Assembly: GCF_003610495.1 (NCBI RefSeq)
Contig: NZ_RAPK01000008.1
Coordinates: 83,296 to 147,295 of the forward strand
Direction of reading: 5' to 3'
Length of the DNA stretch: 64,000 nucleotides
Source of the DNA: Sinobaca qinghaiensis
GTDB lineage: Bacteria; Bacillota; Bacilli; Bacillales; Marinococcaceae
The position numbers and the translations under genes were made by a program. The notes beneath the pieces were generated by a model. That model was not told the DNA's origin. It saw only the letters and a program-made list of their open reading frames with translations, and searched no databases. Position 1 is the stretch's first letter. Every line of letters starts with the position of its first letter. Positions 26,268 through 34,444 of this stretch are shown piece after piece.

Positions 26268-26510
26268 TTAATTCACGGAAGTCAGCGACACCAGTTCATA
26301 GTACATCGTTGTCCGCCCGCTTCCCCACTCCACTTTTACAATGACCGCTTTCCCGAAAGCTTCTTTATCCTCATACGTATGAATCGGCAGCGCTGTATCC
26401 ATAGGGTACATTTGATATCCGTCTTTGATCAGCTCAAATTTGCGTTCATCTAAACGTTCGGCCTGCTTATGTGTAATTATTTCCCAGTTCATTTCCATTT
26501 TGAATCCCAT
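26268..26510 (-). CDS. DUF2584 family protein
   Basis: 80-residue cytosolic protein with the family pattern KDGYQMYPMDTALPIHTYED and the terminal TTMYYELVSLTSVN; function unknown. ATG after AAAGGAGAAG. First gene of a two-gene unit with the PH-domain gene. Confidence 0.75.
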   Translation of the reverse strand: MGFKMEMNWEIITHKQAERLDERKFELIKDGYQMYPMDTALPIHTYEDKEAFGKAVIVKVEWGSGRTTMYYELVSLTSVN

Positions 26511-26578
26511 ATCTATTCTTCTCCTTTGATTCGGCTCTTTTGCATCATTTTATTCATTTTTATTTTTTAACAAACCGC

Positions 26579-26782
26579 TTATTTAGAGGAATTTTCTTTT
26601 TCTCCATTTTTCCAGAGCGCCCATTTGGTGGAGATCGTGAGCGTAAGTGAAATAGCAATCAGAGTCAGCATCATAATATTAAAAGATGTAAGGTTACCGT
26701 AATCCATCGTAATCAGGATATAAGCGGCTACGACAAAAAACAGCCAGTCCCATGCATTAAACATTGATAGTATTTGCTTCAT
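26579..26782 (-). CDS. Possible small membrane protein
   Basis: 67 residues with two hydrophobic helices (DWLFFVVAAYILITMDYG; FNIMMLTLIAISLTLTI) and a basic tail. No family recognised and the ribosome site is poor, so the gene is plausible but not certain. Confidence 0.45.
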   Translation of the reverse strand: MKQILSMFNAWDWLFFVVAAYILITMDYGNLTSFNIMMLTLIAISLTLTISTKWALWKNGEKENSSK

Positions 26783-26913
26783 GATAAACAGCGGCGTCTC
26801 TTGTGCATCAGCAGATGCATCCCGGTCCGCCTTTCCCCCTTTTCGTTACTAGTTGTCCTTATTATCTTCACATAGAACAGCTGAATAACACAATCCCTTT
26901 CTTTCTGCACAAA

Positions 26914-26947
26914 TAAAAAAGCACCGCAGACAAATGCGGTGCTTTTA
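26914..26947 (-). terminator. Terminator of katA
   Basis: Minus strand GCACCGCA / TGCGGTGC, loop of six, then T6, immediately after the catalase stop. Confidence 0.92.
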
Positions 26948-26950
26948 AAC

Positions 26951-28417
26951 TTATTTATTCAAGTGACCGACATAGGGAGAAATATCGACATTTAACTTAT
27001 CGGCAAGTTTCTGTCCGAGATCTGCGTCCGCACGGTAGAAGTTGCATACCATACGAAGAACAGTTTCCTCCGCTACATCACCAAGATCGTCTGTTAAATT
27101 TCTCAATAGAGCATCTTTGGTTTCCTGATCGTAGCTTCTGTAAATACGGCCGGCCTGTCCAAAGTCGTCCGCTTTTTCGATTTTCTTGCGGCCTGCGCTG
27201 TCACCAGGAAGCGGCTGTTCAGAATCAATATAAGCTGGATCTTCTGCAGGCTCCTCTTCGTAACGGTTCGGCTCGTAGTTGATACGGCTCGTCTGCTGCG
27301 CAAACGGCATTGCACCATCACGGGTGTTGTTGTTTTTCTGGGCAAACGGACAGTTGATTGGAAGATCCAGATAGTTCGCCCCTACGCGGTAACGCTGCGT
27401 ATCAGAGTAGGAGAAAATACGTCCCTGCAGCATTTTGTCTTCAGAAGCCTGAATTCCCGGTACAAGAACACCCGGATTAAAGCTGACCTGCTCTGTTTCT
27501 GCAAAATAGTTATCCACGTTTTTATTTAACGTCATCGTTCCTACGTGGATATAAGGGATGTCTTCCTCAAGCCAGTCTTTCGTAGCATCAAGCGGATCAA
27601 AATCAAAATTGTCGATGTCCGCCGGATCAAGAATCTGTACATACAGATCCCACTCTGGGAAATTGCCTTCTTCAATCGCATTGTACAAGTCATCTGTCGC
27701 GTGTTGGAATTCCTCTGCCTGAATTTCTGATGCCTGTTCAGGAGTAAGGTTTTTAATGCCTTCTTTCGGCACCCAGCGCTTTTTCACGTAAACGGTATTG
27801 CCGTATTCATTAATCCATTTGAATGCGTGTACACTCGAACCGCGGATATTGCGGAAGCTCGCGGGGATTCCCTCGTCTGTGAACAAGTGAACCATCATGT
27901 TTGTGGATTCCGGCGTTAAAGACATGAAATCCCAGTAACGATCCGGGTCCTGTTTATTTGTTTTCGGGTCCGGTTTAAGCGAATGAATAACGTCCGGGAA
28001 TTTAATTGCATCACGGATAAAGAATACCGGAAGGTTGTTTCCTACAAAATCATAGTTTCCTTCTTCGGTATAGAACTTCACAGAAAAGCCGCGCGGGTCG
28101 CGGAGTGTCTCCGGAGAGTGACCGCCATGAATAACCGTAGAAAGACGGGCAAATACCGGCGTTTCTTTACCTTCCTGAAGAAAATCTGCTTTCGTATAAC
28201 GCTTCATGCTGTTTTTTACTTTAAACACGCCATGAGCGCCTGCTCCTCTGGCATGAACAACACGCTCAGGGATTCTTTCTCTGTCAAAATGGGCTAGTTT
28301 TTCTACCAGCTGGTAGTCTTCGAGTAGTGCAGGACCGCGCCGTCCGGCGGTACGGGAGTTCTGGTTGTCGCCAATAGGGACTCCCTGGTTTGTTGTTAAT
28401 TTGTTGTGGTCAGCCAT
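26951..28417 (-). CDS. katA: Heme catalase
   Basis: Monofunctional small-subunit catalase that disproportionates hydrogen peroxide. 488 residues from MADHNKLTT, chosen because GGGAGGA precedes that ATG; the upstream in-frame ATG at 28435 overlaps the ribosome site. Seen: distal-side VVHARGAGAHG with the catalytic His, NNLPVFFIRDAIKFPD with the Asn, and the proximal heme Tyr region GRIFSYSDTQRYRVG. A Fur/PerR-type box lies about 110 bp upstream. Confidence 0.96.
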   Translation of the reverse strand: MADHNKLTTNQGVPIGDNQNSRTAGRRGPALLEDYQLVEKLAHFDRERIPERVVHARGAGAHGVFKVKNSMKRYTKADFLQEGKETPVFARLSTVIHGGHSPETLRDPRGFSVKFYTEEGNYDFVGNNLPVFFIRDAIKFPDVIHSLKPDPKTNKQDPDRYWDFMSLTPESTNMMVHLFTDEGIPASFRNIRGSSVHAFKWINEYGNTVYVKKRWVPKEGIKNLTPEQASEIQAEEFQHATDDLYNAIEEGNFPEWDLYVQILDPADIDNFDFDPLDATKDWLEEDIPYIHVGTMTLNKNVDNYFAETEQVSFNPGVLVPGIQASEDKMLQGRIFSYSDTQRYRVGANYLDLPINCPFAQKNNNTRDGAMPFAQQTSRINYEPNRYEEEPAEDPAYIDSEQPLPGDSAGRKKIEKADDFGQAGRIYRSYDQETKDALLRNLTDDLGDVAEETVLRMVCNFYRADADLGQKLADKLNVDISPYVGHLNK

Positions 28418-28527
28418 AATAAAAAATCCTCCCATTCTTTAATTAAATTCCTGGTTAAAAAATAACCTAATTCGTATTTTACCTTATTCTGTGTAGAAAA
28501 TTCCAATACTTTGTATTAATTTTAATC

Positions 28528-28542
28528 TGATAATGATTATCT
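28528..28542. promoter_or_regulatory. Fur/PerR-type 7-1-7 box upstream of katA
   Basis: TGATAATGATTATCT matches 14 of 15 positions of the Fur box TGATAATNATTATCA. PerR boxes (TTATAATNATTATAA) differ at the second position, where this site has the Fur-type G. It lies 111 bp before katA. Confidence 0.65.
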
Positions 28543-28655
28543 TTTTATTATTACTATTACTGAAAATGTCCAGATATATAATATACCCTTTTTAGTTATT
28601 TTCTATGCTTCTTTATTATATTTACTTCCAGCAGTTCTTCTACGGTTTATTGTTT

Positions 28656-30800
28656 TCAATCAGCAAATGTTTCCTGCAGAATATAGTAGGACTCTTTTTT
28701 GCGCGGCTCATATTCCGGAAGATCCCATTCTTCCCATGTATACTGCTTCATTTTACCTGCCGGCACTGTGCCATCCTTTTGGGCCGGAAGTGACTTATTG
28801 ATCTCATACACATCATCCTGCTTCTCTCCTAACAGAAGAGATGCTTTGATGCCTTCCGTTTCTTCACGGGCAGTTAAACCCTCTTCCTGCTGGATATCTC
28901 CCATGATCTCTTTTGTCCCTGGAGCTGTAATATTCAAAAGCTGCCATGGGATACGCATTTCGATTGTCCCTGTTTCGTCATCTATCATATAGTCTGCAAG
29001 CGAGTCATATGAATCGCTTTCCGGGTCAGCGTTTCCATGGCGCAGCTTTCCCGTTTCATAATAGCTGAAAGGCAGTATTTCTCCAGTGTCCGGCCTTTCG
29101 AGCTCCCGGTTCAAAGCAAGCCTCATTGGATGAAAAACCCCACTATCTGCGCCCGCTTCCTCCTCTTCAAGGTCTTCCCGGTAATCCAAATGAAAAACAT
29201 CGTAATAGGCATCTACCGTAATACGGGCATTTTCTTTGTCAGGCAGTTCAATCATAAAGTCGATGCCTTCTTCAAAGCTGACGCCTTCTATGTGTTCGGC
29301 TTCTTTGTTCCCCTGGTTTGGATTCACATCCAGTGCCAGGACAGGTGTTTCATCTTTCTGACGGTCTATACGGAAATAGACGAATTTTTCATCATGATCC
29401 ATCCATAAAGCTTCTGTTTCTGTTTCATAGAGAGGGTCAATGTCTTTCCAGTCATCAAAAGATCCGTCTACTTTTATTTTATCCCGGTCAAAGCTCAACA
29501 GCCCAAACTGCTGTTCATTTGTCTGCGCATTTGACCAGTACGGACGTCTGTCAGGATTGTCATACTCCATCGTATTCCACGTCCGCTTGAACCACTCATC
29601 CTGCCATGTAAACACAAGCCCGCCGAGCATGCCTTCCTCCTCAATATCTTCATACAGGCTCGACAACATTTCCCCCTGCTGCTGCTCAGATATAAATCCC
29701 TGATTATAGCCGAAAGGATTTTCATGTGTTTTCCCCCGTGAGGCAGGAATGCCAAACTCCGCAATCAACACCGGCAGGTCATTGGCTTCATGTAAATCCT
29801 TTAAATAGCCCGCATAGTTATTTTTTTCTCCACGGTGGTCTATAAATTCCGTGTAGTCTTCTTCTAAATTCAAAAAGTCAGGATAATAAGGATACACATG
29901 ATAAGAGGCAAATTGCCCCGTTATTTCAGAGGATCCTTTTAATTTTATGTGATTTGGATTAACAGAAGCCATATCTTCCTGCTCCAGCGGTTCTGCCGGA
30001 TGATCGAGATGATCGGTGCTCACCCAGTTCGTGAAGCTCATTGGTCTCGTCCAGCTGTATTCCTCTTTCTCATATACCGCCATTGTATCCATCTGCTCTG
30101 CAAGCCAGTGTTCAAACGGCTCTGCGTTTTCTGTATAAATAAGCTCTCCTTCATACTCTCCGGTATTTTCATTTTTTTTATTCGTTTCATCTACCATAAA
30201 CGGGTACCATTCGATACCGACAATCCACCCTATAACATAAGGGGAAATGTCTGCTGTATATTCTCCGTAAGCATGCCCCCGCTCCTCTTCAATAGAAGCA
30301 CTGCCGTGCACGACATCGACAATATTTCTCATTTCCTTTTGAAAATCTTCCGTATTTTCTTCATCAAACGCATCCAGGGTTTCTTCCAAAGGTTCTTCAT
30401 TCACCCATGCGCCGTGAAATAAGTAGATTGGATCTTCTGTTTTTTCGTTATGTTCTTTCAGCGCCTCATAAAAGGCCGGTGGATGAATCGTATAAATTCT
30501 TATTGTATTCCCATTCATGTCTGCTATGTCTTCCAGCCAGTCTTTATACTCTTCTTTTGTTATAGCCGCTTCTCCCGGAAAAGCGCCGGGCTTTCCCATT
30601 CCAAGGTTGACGCCGTGAATTTTCTTTTCCTGCCAGGATTCGCCGTCCCACACTTCAAAATGTTCTCCAGCAATCCGGGAATGGTATTCTATTCCGTCTT
30701 CTTCCAGCACAGCCGGCTGATATGTATTAAAAAACAAAAAATAAATTCCCGCTGCCAACGCCAATCCCCCCAGAATCATCCATATCCAAGGTTTTTTCAT
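28656..30800 (-). CDS. Membrane-anchored extracellular glycoside hydrolase-like protein (clan A TIM barrel)
   Basis: 714 residues: an N-terminal anchor helix (residues 4-25), then a TIM-barrel-like region with Glu197 in GWIVGIEWYPF and Glu348 in PVLIAEFGIP, fitting the acid/base and nucleophile of clan GH-A; a C-terminal beta-rich region (from about 440) resembles a carbohydrate-binding or DOMON-like domain. The mature part is very acidic. Start ATG 30800 follows GAGGAGGAG; an in-frame upstream extension is unsupported. The substrate, probably an extracellular polysaccharide, is unknown. No polysaccharide genes are nearby. Confidence 0.7.
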   Translation of the reverse strand: MKKPWIWMILGGLALAAGIYFLFFNTYQPAVLEEDGIEYHSRIAGEHFEVWDGESWQEKKIHGVNLGMGKPGAFPGEAAITKEEYKDWLEDIADMNGNTIRIYTIHPPAFYEALKEHNEKTEDPIYLFHGAWVNEEPLEETLDAFDEENTEDFQKEMRNIVDVVHGSASIEEERGHAYGEYTADISPYVIGWIVGIEWYPFMVDETNKKNENTGEYEGELIYTENAEPFEHWLAEQMDTMAVYEKEEYSWTRPMSFTNWVSTDHLDHPAEPLEQEDMASVNPNHIKLKGSSEITGQFASYHVYPYYPDFLNLEEDYTEFIDHRGEKNNYAGYLKDLHEANDLPVLIAEFGIPASRGKTHENPFGYNQGFISEQQQGEMLSSLYEDIEEEGMLGGLVFTWQDEWFKRTWNTMEYDNPDRRPYWSNAQTNEQQFGLLSFDRDKIKVDGSFDDWKDIDPLYETETEALWMDHDEKFVYFRIDRQKDETPVLALDVNPNQGNKEAEHIEGVSFEEGIDFMIELPDKENARITVDAYYDVFHLDYREDLEEEEAGADSGVFHPMRLALNRELERPDTGEILPFSYYETGKLRHGNADPESDSYDSLADYMIDDETGTIEMRIPWQLLNITAPGTKEIMGDIQQEEGLTAREETEGIKASLLLGEKQDDVYEINKSLPAQKDGTVPAGKMKQYTWEEWDLPEYEPRKKESYYILQETFAD

Positions 30801-30884
30801 TTTTATTCTCCTCCTCTTCACCTGCATCTATAGTACTATTATTCTCCTTAAATTGGAATTGAAAATCATACATTTGGTCTAATA

Positions 30885-30919
30885 ATAAAAAAACAGGCCT
30901 CCCATAAAGGGAAGCCTGT
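30885..30919 (-). terminator. Terminator of the Mn-catalase gene
   Basis: Minus strand ACAGGCTTCCC / GGGAGGCCTGT followed by T7, just after the stop. Confidence 0.9.
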
Positions 30920-30932
30920 ACTTACTATTTTA

Positions 30933-31838
30933 TTACAATCCAGCATCGTACTTTAAACGCTCAGACAGCTCCCTAAAACTCTGTTCGTCAAAGCCCGGGG
31001 CGAATTCTTCTGGAATATTTTCCAGATCCGGTATTTCTGCACCTTCCGGAATACCATCGACTACTTCCAATTCACCCGGAGGTCCAACTGGAGTAGGTCC
31101 TTCCCAAATACGATCAAGAAGTTTATAATCATCATCACTGAAGCGGTAAAGCTTTCTGTGAAGTCCCTGATCTTCAAATTTCTTCGCATGGTCAAACTTG
31201 GAGTTATCGAGATTCGGCACTGGAAGCATTTTCGTCATATCTACGCCTGTCGCTTTTTCAAGCGCTTTGGCATATGCTACAACGTGCACGCCTCCTCGTA
31301 CCAGCAGATAACCGCAGAGCTCTCTTGCTGTTTCATTATCCGTCATTTCATATACACGCATCTTATGGGTACGCGCGCCGCATTCCAGATAAAAGTTATG
31401 AAGAAGATCCGTTACGAGGGTACCGCTGGAAAAAACGTTATCGCCGGACCACGGCTTTCCGCCTGAATCCATCGGCAGGGCATTTTGTCCGCCCATAATA
31501 AAGTTAGCCTTATTGCCAAGCGGCAGTACCGGCTCGAGCGGCGTATCATCCGGATTGGTACTGCCGTTTCCGACAGAGCCGTCGATACATAGATTGATTG
31601 TATTGGCGACAAGTTCCACGTGTCCAAATTCTTCGGCTGTGATACTTGCTACGAGTTCATAGAAGGGTCTAAGCTTTTTCTTGCTCCGGAAATTAAACGA
31701 TTGATACATATAATTGTTCAGTGTCGACATTTCACCGAAACGTCCACCCATAAGTTCCTGTACGGTCGTCGCTGCTTCCGGGTCTGGGTTAGTCGGGCGA
31801 GGGAGTTCAATTTGGAGCCTATCTACTCTTTTAAACAT
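30933..31838 (-). CDS. Manganese catalase
   Basis: Non-heme dimanganese catalase, 301 residues, ferritin-like four-helix bundle. Ligand motifs seen: GGRFGEMSTLNNYMYQ, ITAEEFGHVELVANTI and, on the second pair, YLECGARTHKMRVYEMT and VRGGVHVVAYAKAL. The acidic tail after about residue 230 is typical. B. subtilis YdbD is the counterpart. ATG after GGAGGAGTAAT. A good sigma-B-like promoter lies 50-75 bp upstream, divergent from that of the ydaG-like gene. Confidence 0.95.
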   Translation of the reverse strand: MFKRVDRLQIELPRPTNPDPEAATTVQELMGGRFGEMSTLNNYMYQSFNFRSKKKLRPFYELVASITAEEFGHVELVANTINLCIDGSVGNGSTNPDDTPLEPVLPLGNKANFIMGGQNALPMDSGGKPWSGDNVFSSGTLVTDLLHNFYLECGARTHKMRVYEMTDNETARELCGYLLVRGGVHVVAYAKALEKATGVDMTKMLPVPNLDNSKFDHAKKFEDQGLHRKLYRFSDDDYKLLDRIWEGPTPVGPPGELEVVDGIPEGAEIPDLENIPEEFAPGFDEQSFRELSERLKYDAGL

Positions 31839-31887
31839 ATTACTCCTCCTTCGTTTCCTGAAATTTATATTTCCGGACTCTATTCAC

Positions 31888-31913
31888 TTACCCCGAATCT
31901 TTGTTCCGAAAAC
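31888..31913 (-). promoter_or_regulatory. Sigma-B-like promoter of Mn-catalase
   Basis: Minus strand GTTTTC, 14-nt spacer, GGGTAA; close to the sigma-B consensus. Confidence 0.65.
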
Positions 31914-31978
31914 AGAAAATTCCCAATTCGTCAATAATTTAATCTTTCTGCAACAAACAGCCTGCTTTTAAATTGATT

Positions 31979-32004
31979 GTTTAAATACAGGGAAAATCAG
32001 GAAT
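31979..32004 (+). promoter_or_regulatory. Sigma-B-like promoter of the ydaG-like gene
   Basis: GTTTAA, 14-nt spacer, AGGAAT. Its -35 is perfect and the -10 has one mismatch. It is divergent from the Mn-catalase promoter 66 bp away. Confidence 0.55.
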
Positions 32005-32049
32005 AGACCTCAGTGTGAAACAATAGATAAATAAAGGAGCGTATATATT

Positions 32050-32472
32050 ATGAATCAACAGCAGCTTAAAGAAAAAATCGTTCAGGTTATTGATGAAAAT
32101 AAAGTAGGCATTCTTGCTACTGTTAAAGGCAATAAGCCTCATTCCCGCTACATGACGTTCTTTAATGACAATTTAACTCTCTACACTCCGACAAATAAAG
32201 AAACGCATAAAGCTGAAGAAGTAGAGGAAAACCCTAATGTGCACATCCTCCTTGGCTACCAGGGTGAAGGATTAAATGATGAATTCGTTGAAATCTCCGG
32301 AAAAGTTACCATTCGTGATGACCAGAATCTTAAAGAAGAGCTTTGGAATGAGCGTATGGGCAAATGGCTGGACGGACCAAATGACCCCGAATATGTTGTG
32401 CTTGAAATCAAGCCGGATCACATCCGCCTGATGAACAGCGAAAACAATCCTCCACTAGATTTAGATCTTTAA
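32050..32472 (+). CDS. ydaG: General stress protein 26-like, pyridoxamine 5'-phosphate oxidase-fold flavoprotein
   Basis: 140 residues of the split-barrel flavin-binding fold (VGILATVKGNKPHSRYMTFF, then NPNVHILLGYQGEG), closest in type to the sigma-B-dependent general stress protein YdaG of B. subtilis. Probably binds a flavin or F420-like cofactor; substrate unknown. ATG after AAAGGAG. Sigma-B-like promoter upstream, strong terminator downstream. Confidence 0.82.
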   Translation: MNQQQLKEKIVQVIDENKVGILATVKGNKPHSRYMTFFNDNLTLYTPTNKETHKAEEVEENPNVHILLGYQGEGLNDEFVEISGKVTIRDDQNLKEELWNERMGKWLDGPNDPEYVVLEIKPDHIRLMNSENNPPLDLDL

Positions 32473-32475
32473 TAT

Positions 32476-32509
32476 AAAAAAAGCGAACCCGTCCGGGTTC
32501 GCTTTTTTT
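32476..32509 (+). terminator. Terminator of the ydaG-like gene
   Basis: AAGCGAACCC / GGGTTCGCTT perfect stem, GTCC loop, T7 run. Confidence 0.93.
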
Positions 32510-32540
32510 GTTTCTCTGCAGTTTTTTTATTTTCCTGTAC

Positions 32541-32570
32541 AAAAAAAGCCGGCTCCTTGCGGAGGCCGGC
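32541..32570 (-). terminator. Terminator of the NAD(P)-binding oxidoreductase gene
   Basis: Minus strand GCCGGCCTCC / GGAGCCGGC with a GCAA loop and T7. Confidence 0.9.
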
Positions 32571-32584
32571 TTTGCTGTTATATT

Positions 32585-33223
32585 TTACAGTGCTTTTAAT
32601 GCATCTTCGATTGTATCGTTACCGGAGAGAAGTTCAAATGTTTTATTTTTAGCATTTTCTTCTGTGATGGAAGCAATCATCACGTCCGCTACGTCTTCTC
32701 TTGGAATATCACGGCTGCCCGGATCTTCGAGCTTTTCTTTTGCTTCCACTTTGCCGGTTCCTTTATCAAATGTTAAACCGCCTGGTCTTACAACAGTATA
32801 CGCTAATCCGCTGGCTTTCAAATGCTCATCTGCATTTTTCTTTGCTTCGGCATAATGCTTAATTTTGCCGCCTGGATTTTCCACGCCAATCGCGCTTAGA
32901 ATAATATAGTGCTTTACGCCATGAGCTTTGGAAGCATCCACAAGCTTGTTATTGCCTTCTTCGTCTACCGACACTGTTTTTTCCGGACCGGTTTTTGAAC
33001 CGGAGCCCGCTGCGAAGATCACAACGTCCATGCCTTTCGGTGCATCTGATACGTCGCCCTCCAAATCGGAAATGACGGCGTCTTTTGCTCCAAGATTTTT
33101 AAGCTCATCAGCCTGTTCCGGCTTTCTGATCATAGCAAATACGTCATGCTCGTTTGATTTTCCAAGCTTTTCTACTAATAGTCTTCCTGTATGGCCGTTT
33201 GCGCCTGCTACTAAAATATTCAT
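32585..33223 (-). CDS. NAD(P)-binding oxidoreductase, atypical SDR (YhfK/YwnB-like)
   Basis: 212 residues with N-terminal VAGANGHTGRLLVEKLG and the atypical SDR pattern of NmrA/BVR-B-like proteins: VVIFAAGSGSKTG, HYIILSAIGVENPGG, YTVVRPGGLT. The classical YxxxK is represented by HYAEAKKNAD. Function unknown, probably reductase or redox sensor. ATG after AAGGAGG. A sigma-B-like promoter lies 50-80 bp upstream, as expected for a stress gene. Confidence 0.85.
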   Translation of the reverse strand: MNILVAGANGHTGRLLVEKLGKSNEHDVFAMIRKPEQADELKNLGAKDAVISDLEGDVSDAPKGMDVVIFAAGSGSKTGPEKTVSVDEEGNNKLVDASKAHGVKHYIILSAIGVENPGGKIKHYAEAKKNADEHLKASGLAYTVVRPGGLTFDKGTGKVEAKEKLEDPGSRDIPREDVADVMIASITEENAKNKTFELLSGNDTIEDALKAL

Positions 33224-33276
33224 TGTATTGGTGCCTCCTTGATTTTTTCTTCCAGCTGTTGCATACAGTATATGCT

Positions 33277-33301
33277 TTTCCCTTTCTGCAGAACCTTAAA
33301 C
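33277..33301 (-). promoter_or_regulatory. Sigma-B-like promoter of the NAD(P)-binding oxidoreductase gene
   Basis: Minus strand GTTTAA, 13-nt spacer, GGGAAA: perfect -35 and near-perfect -10. Confidence 0.65.
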
Positions 33302-33310
33302 GTCTGTCAC

Positions 33311-34249
33311 TTACTTTTTATAAGAGACTGGCGTAAATTCTGCCGGGGCGGCTTTTGAAGTTCTTGAGAATTTTCTTCTTTTTGAAAAAATAGCAAGCAG
33401 AACGGAAGAAAGCACCAAAATAATGCCAAGCAGCTGCCATCCGGTTAATATGTCCCGGAAGATAAGGACCCCTACGAGAATAGCTACAATCGGCTCTACT
33501 GTGGAGAGTATAGCAGCTTTCCCGGCCTCGATGTGCTTCAAACCGGCAGTATATAAGATATATGCCAGAATCGTGGAAACAAGAACGCTTCCGAGCGCCC
33601 AGATCCATACTTCCCATTCCTGAAACAGATACAGCCTGGTGTGCAGGCCGCTCATAGGAAGAAGAACGAGACTGCCGCAGAGCATGGAATATGCCGTGAT
33701 GGTAATCGAGCTGTATTTCCGGCTGACAAATTTGCCGATCACGCTGTAAATGCCGCAGAAAAAACCAGAGGCAAAACCCAGCATTAGAATTCCCGGCTCT
33801 ACAGCAGCAGCTCCTCCCGGCAGAAGACCCGCTACAAATGCGCAGCCTGCAAGCGTTAAGCTGATAGCAATCAGCTTGTTTTTTGTCAGCGGTTCTTTAA
33901 AAATAAACCGTGACATGAGTGCCACAAATACAGGGCTTGTATATAGAAGGACGACGGCAATGGAAAGAGACGCCTCATCCATAACGGTGAAATAACACCA
34001 GTTAAACAGGGCGATACTGACTACGCCGAGACCTATAAAGTGAGGGATATCACGAAAATAAATGTGAAGCTGGTAGGAACGGATGGCCAGAAGCACCGCG
34101 AACAAAAGAAAAGCAGATAACGTCATACGGACCGTAACCACTTCAAGCGGAGTAAAGCCAAACGTGTATAGTTTCTGTACGAATAAGCCGGTCATACCCC
34201 AAAAAGAAGCACCGGCAATTGTCATCGCATAAGCTCTGCCCTTTTCCAT
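33311..34249 (-). CDS. EamA/DMT family transporter
   Basis: 312-residue inner membrane protein with ten helices in two EamA repeats (AGASFWGMTGLFVQKLY; FASGFFCGIYSVIGKF) ending in a basic tail. Exports small metabolites in characterised relatives; substrate unknown. Ribosome site modest. Monocistronic. Confidence 0.87.
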   Translation of the reverse strand: MEKGRAYAMTIAGASFWGMTGLFVQKLYTFGFTPLEVVTVRMTLSAFLLFAVLLAIRSYQLHIYFRDIPHFIGLGVVSIALFNWCYFTVMDEASLSIAVVLLYTSPVFVALMSRFIFKEPLTKNKLIAISLTLAGCAFVAGLLPGGAAAVEPGILMLGFASGFFCGIYSVIGKFVSRKYSSITITAYSMLCGSLVLLPMSGLHTRLYLFQEWEVWIWALGSVLVSTILAYILYTAGLKHIEAGKAAILSTVEPIVAILVGVLIFRDILTGWQLLGIILVLSSVLLAIFSKRRKFSRTSKAAPAEFTPVSYKK

Positions 34250-34373
34250 ACACTATCCCTGCCTTTGCTGTTTCGAACTGCACCTATCTTCTCACCCCTT
34301 CCCCCTTTTGCCTATACTATTTCATTATTTTAGCAGAATAGTTTTGACTAAATTTGACCTTTAAAACTTTTAG

Positions 34374-34400
34374 GTTTATCATACTCAGCAGGTTGGGTAT
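34374..34400 (+). promoter_or_regulatory. Sigma-B-like promoter of the aldehyde dehydrogenase gene
   Basis: GTTTAT, 15-nt spacer, GGGTAT: perfect -10 element, one mismatch in the -35. 45 bp before the start codon. aldY of B. subtilis is a sigma-B gene. Confidence 0.65.
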
Positions 34401-34444
34401 ACTACTAATTAGTTACAATTAATAACTTACAGGAGGAATAGAAA

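Noticed and set aside
29495..29764. Plus- and minus-strand shadow frames inside the glycosidase and other long genes
   Set aside because: They lie in alternative frames of clear genes and lack ribosome sites and family features.
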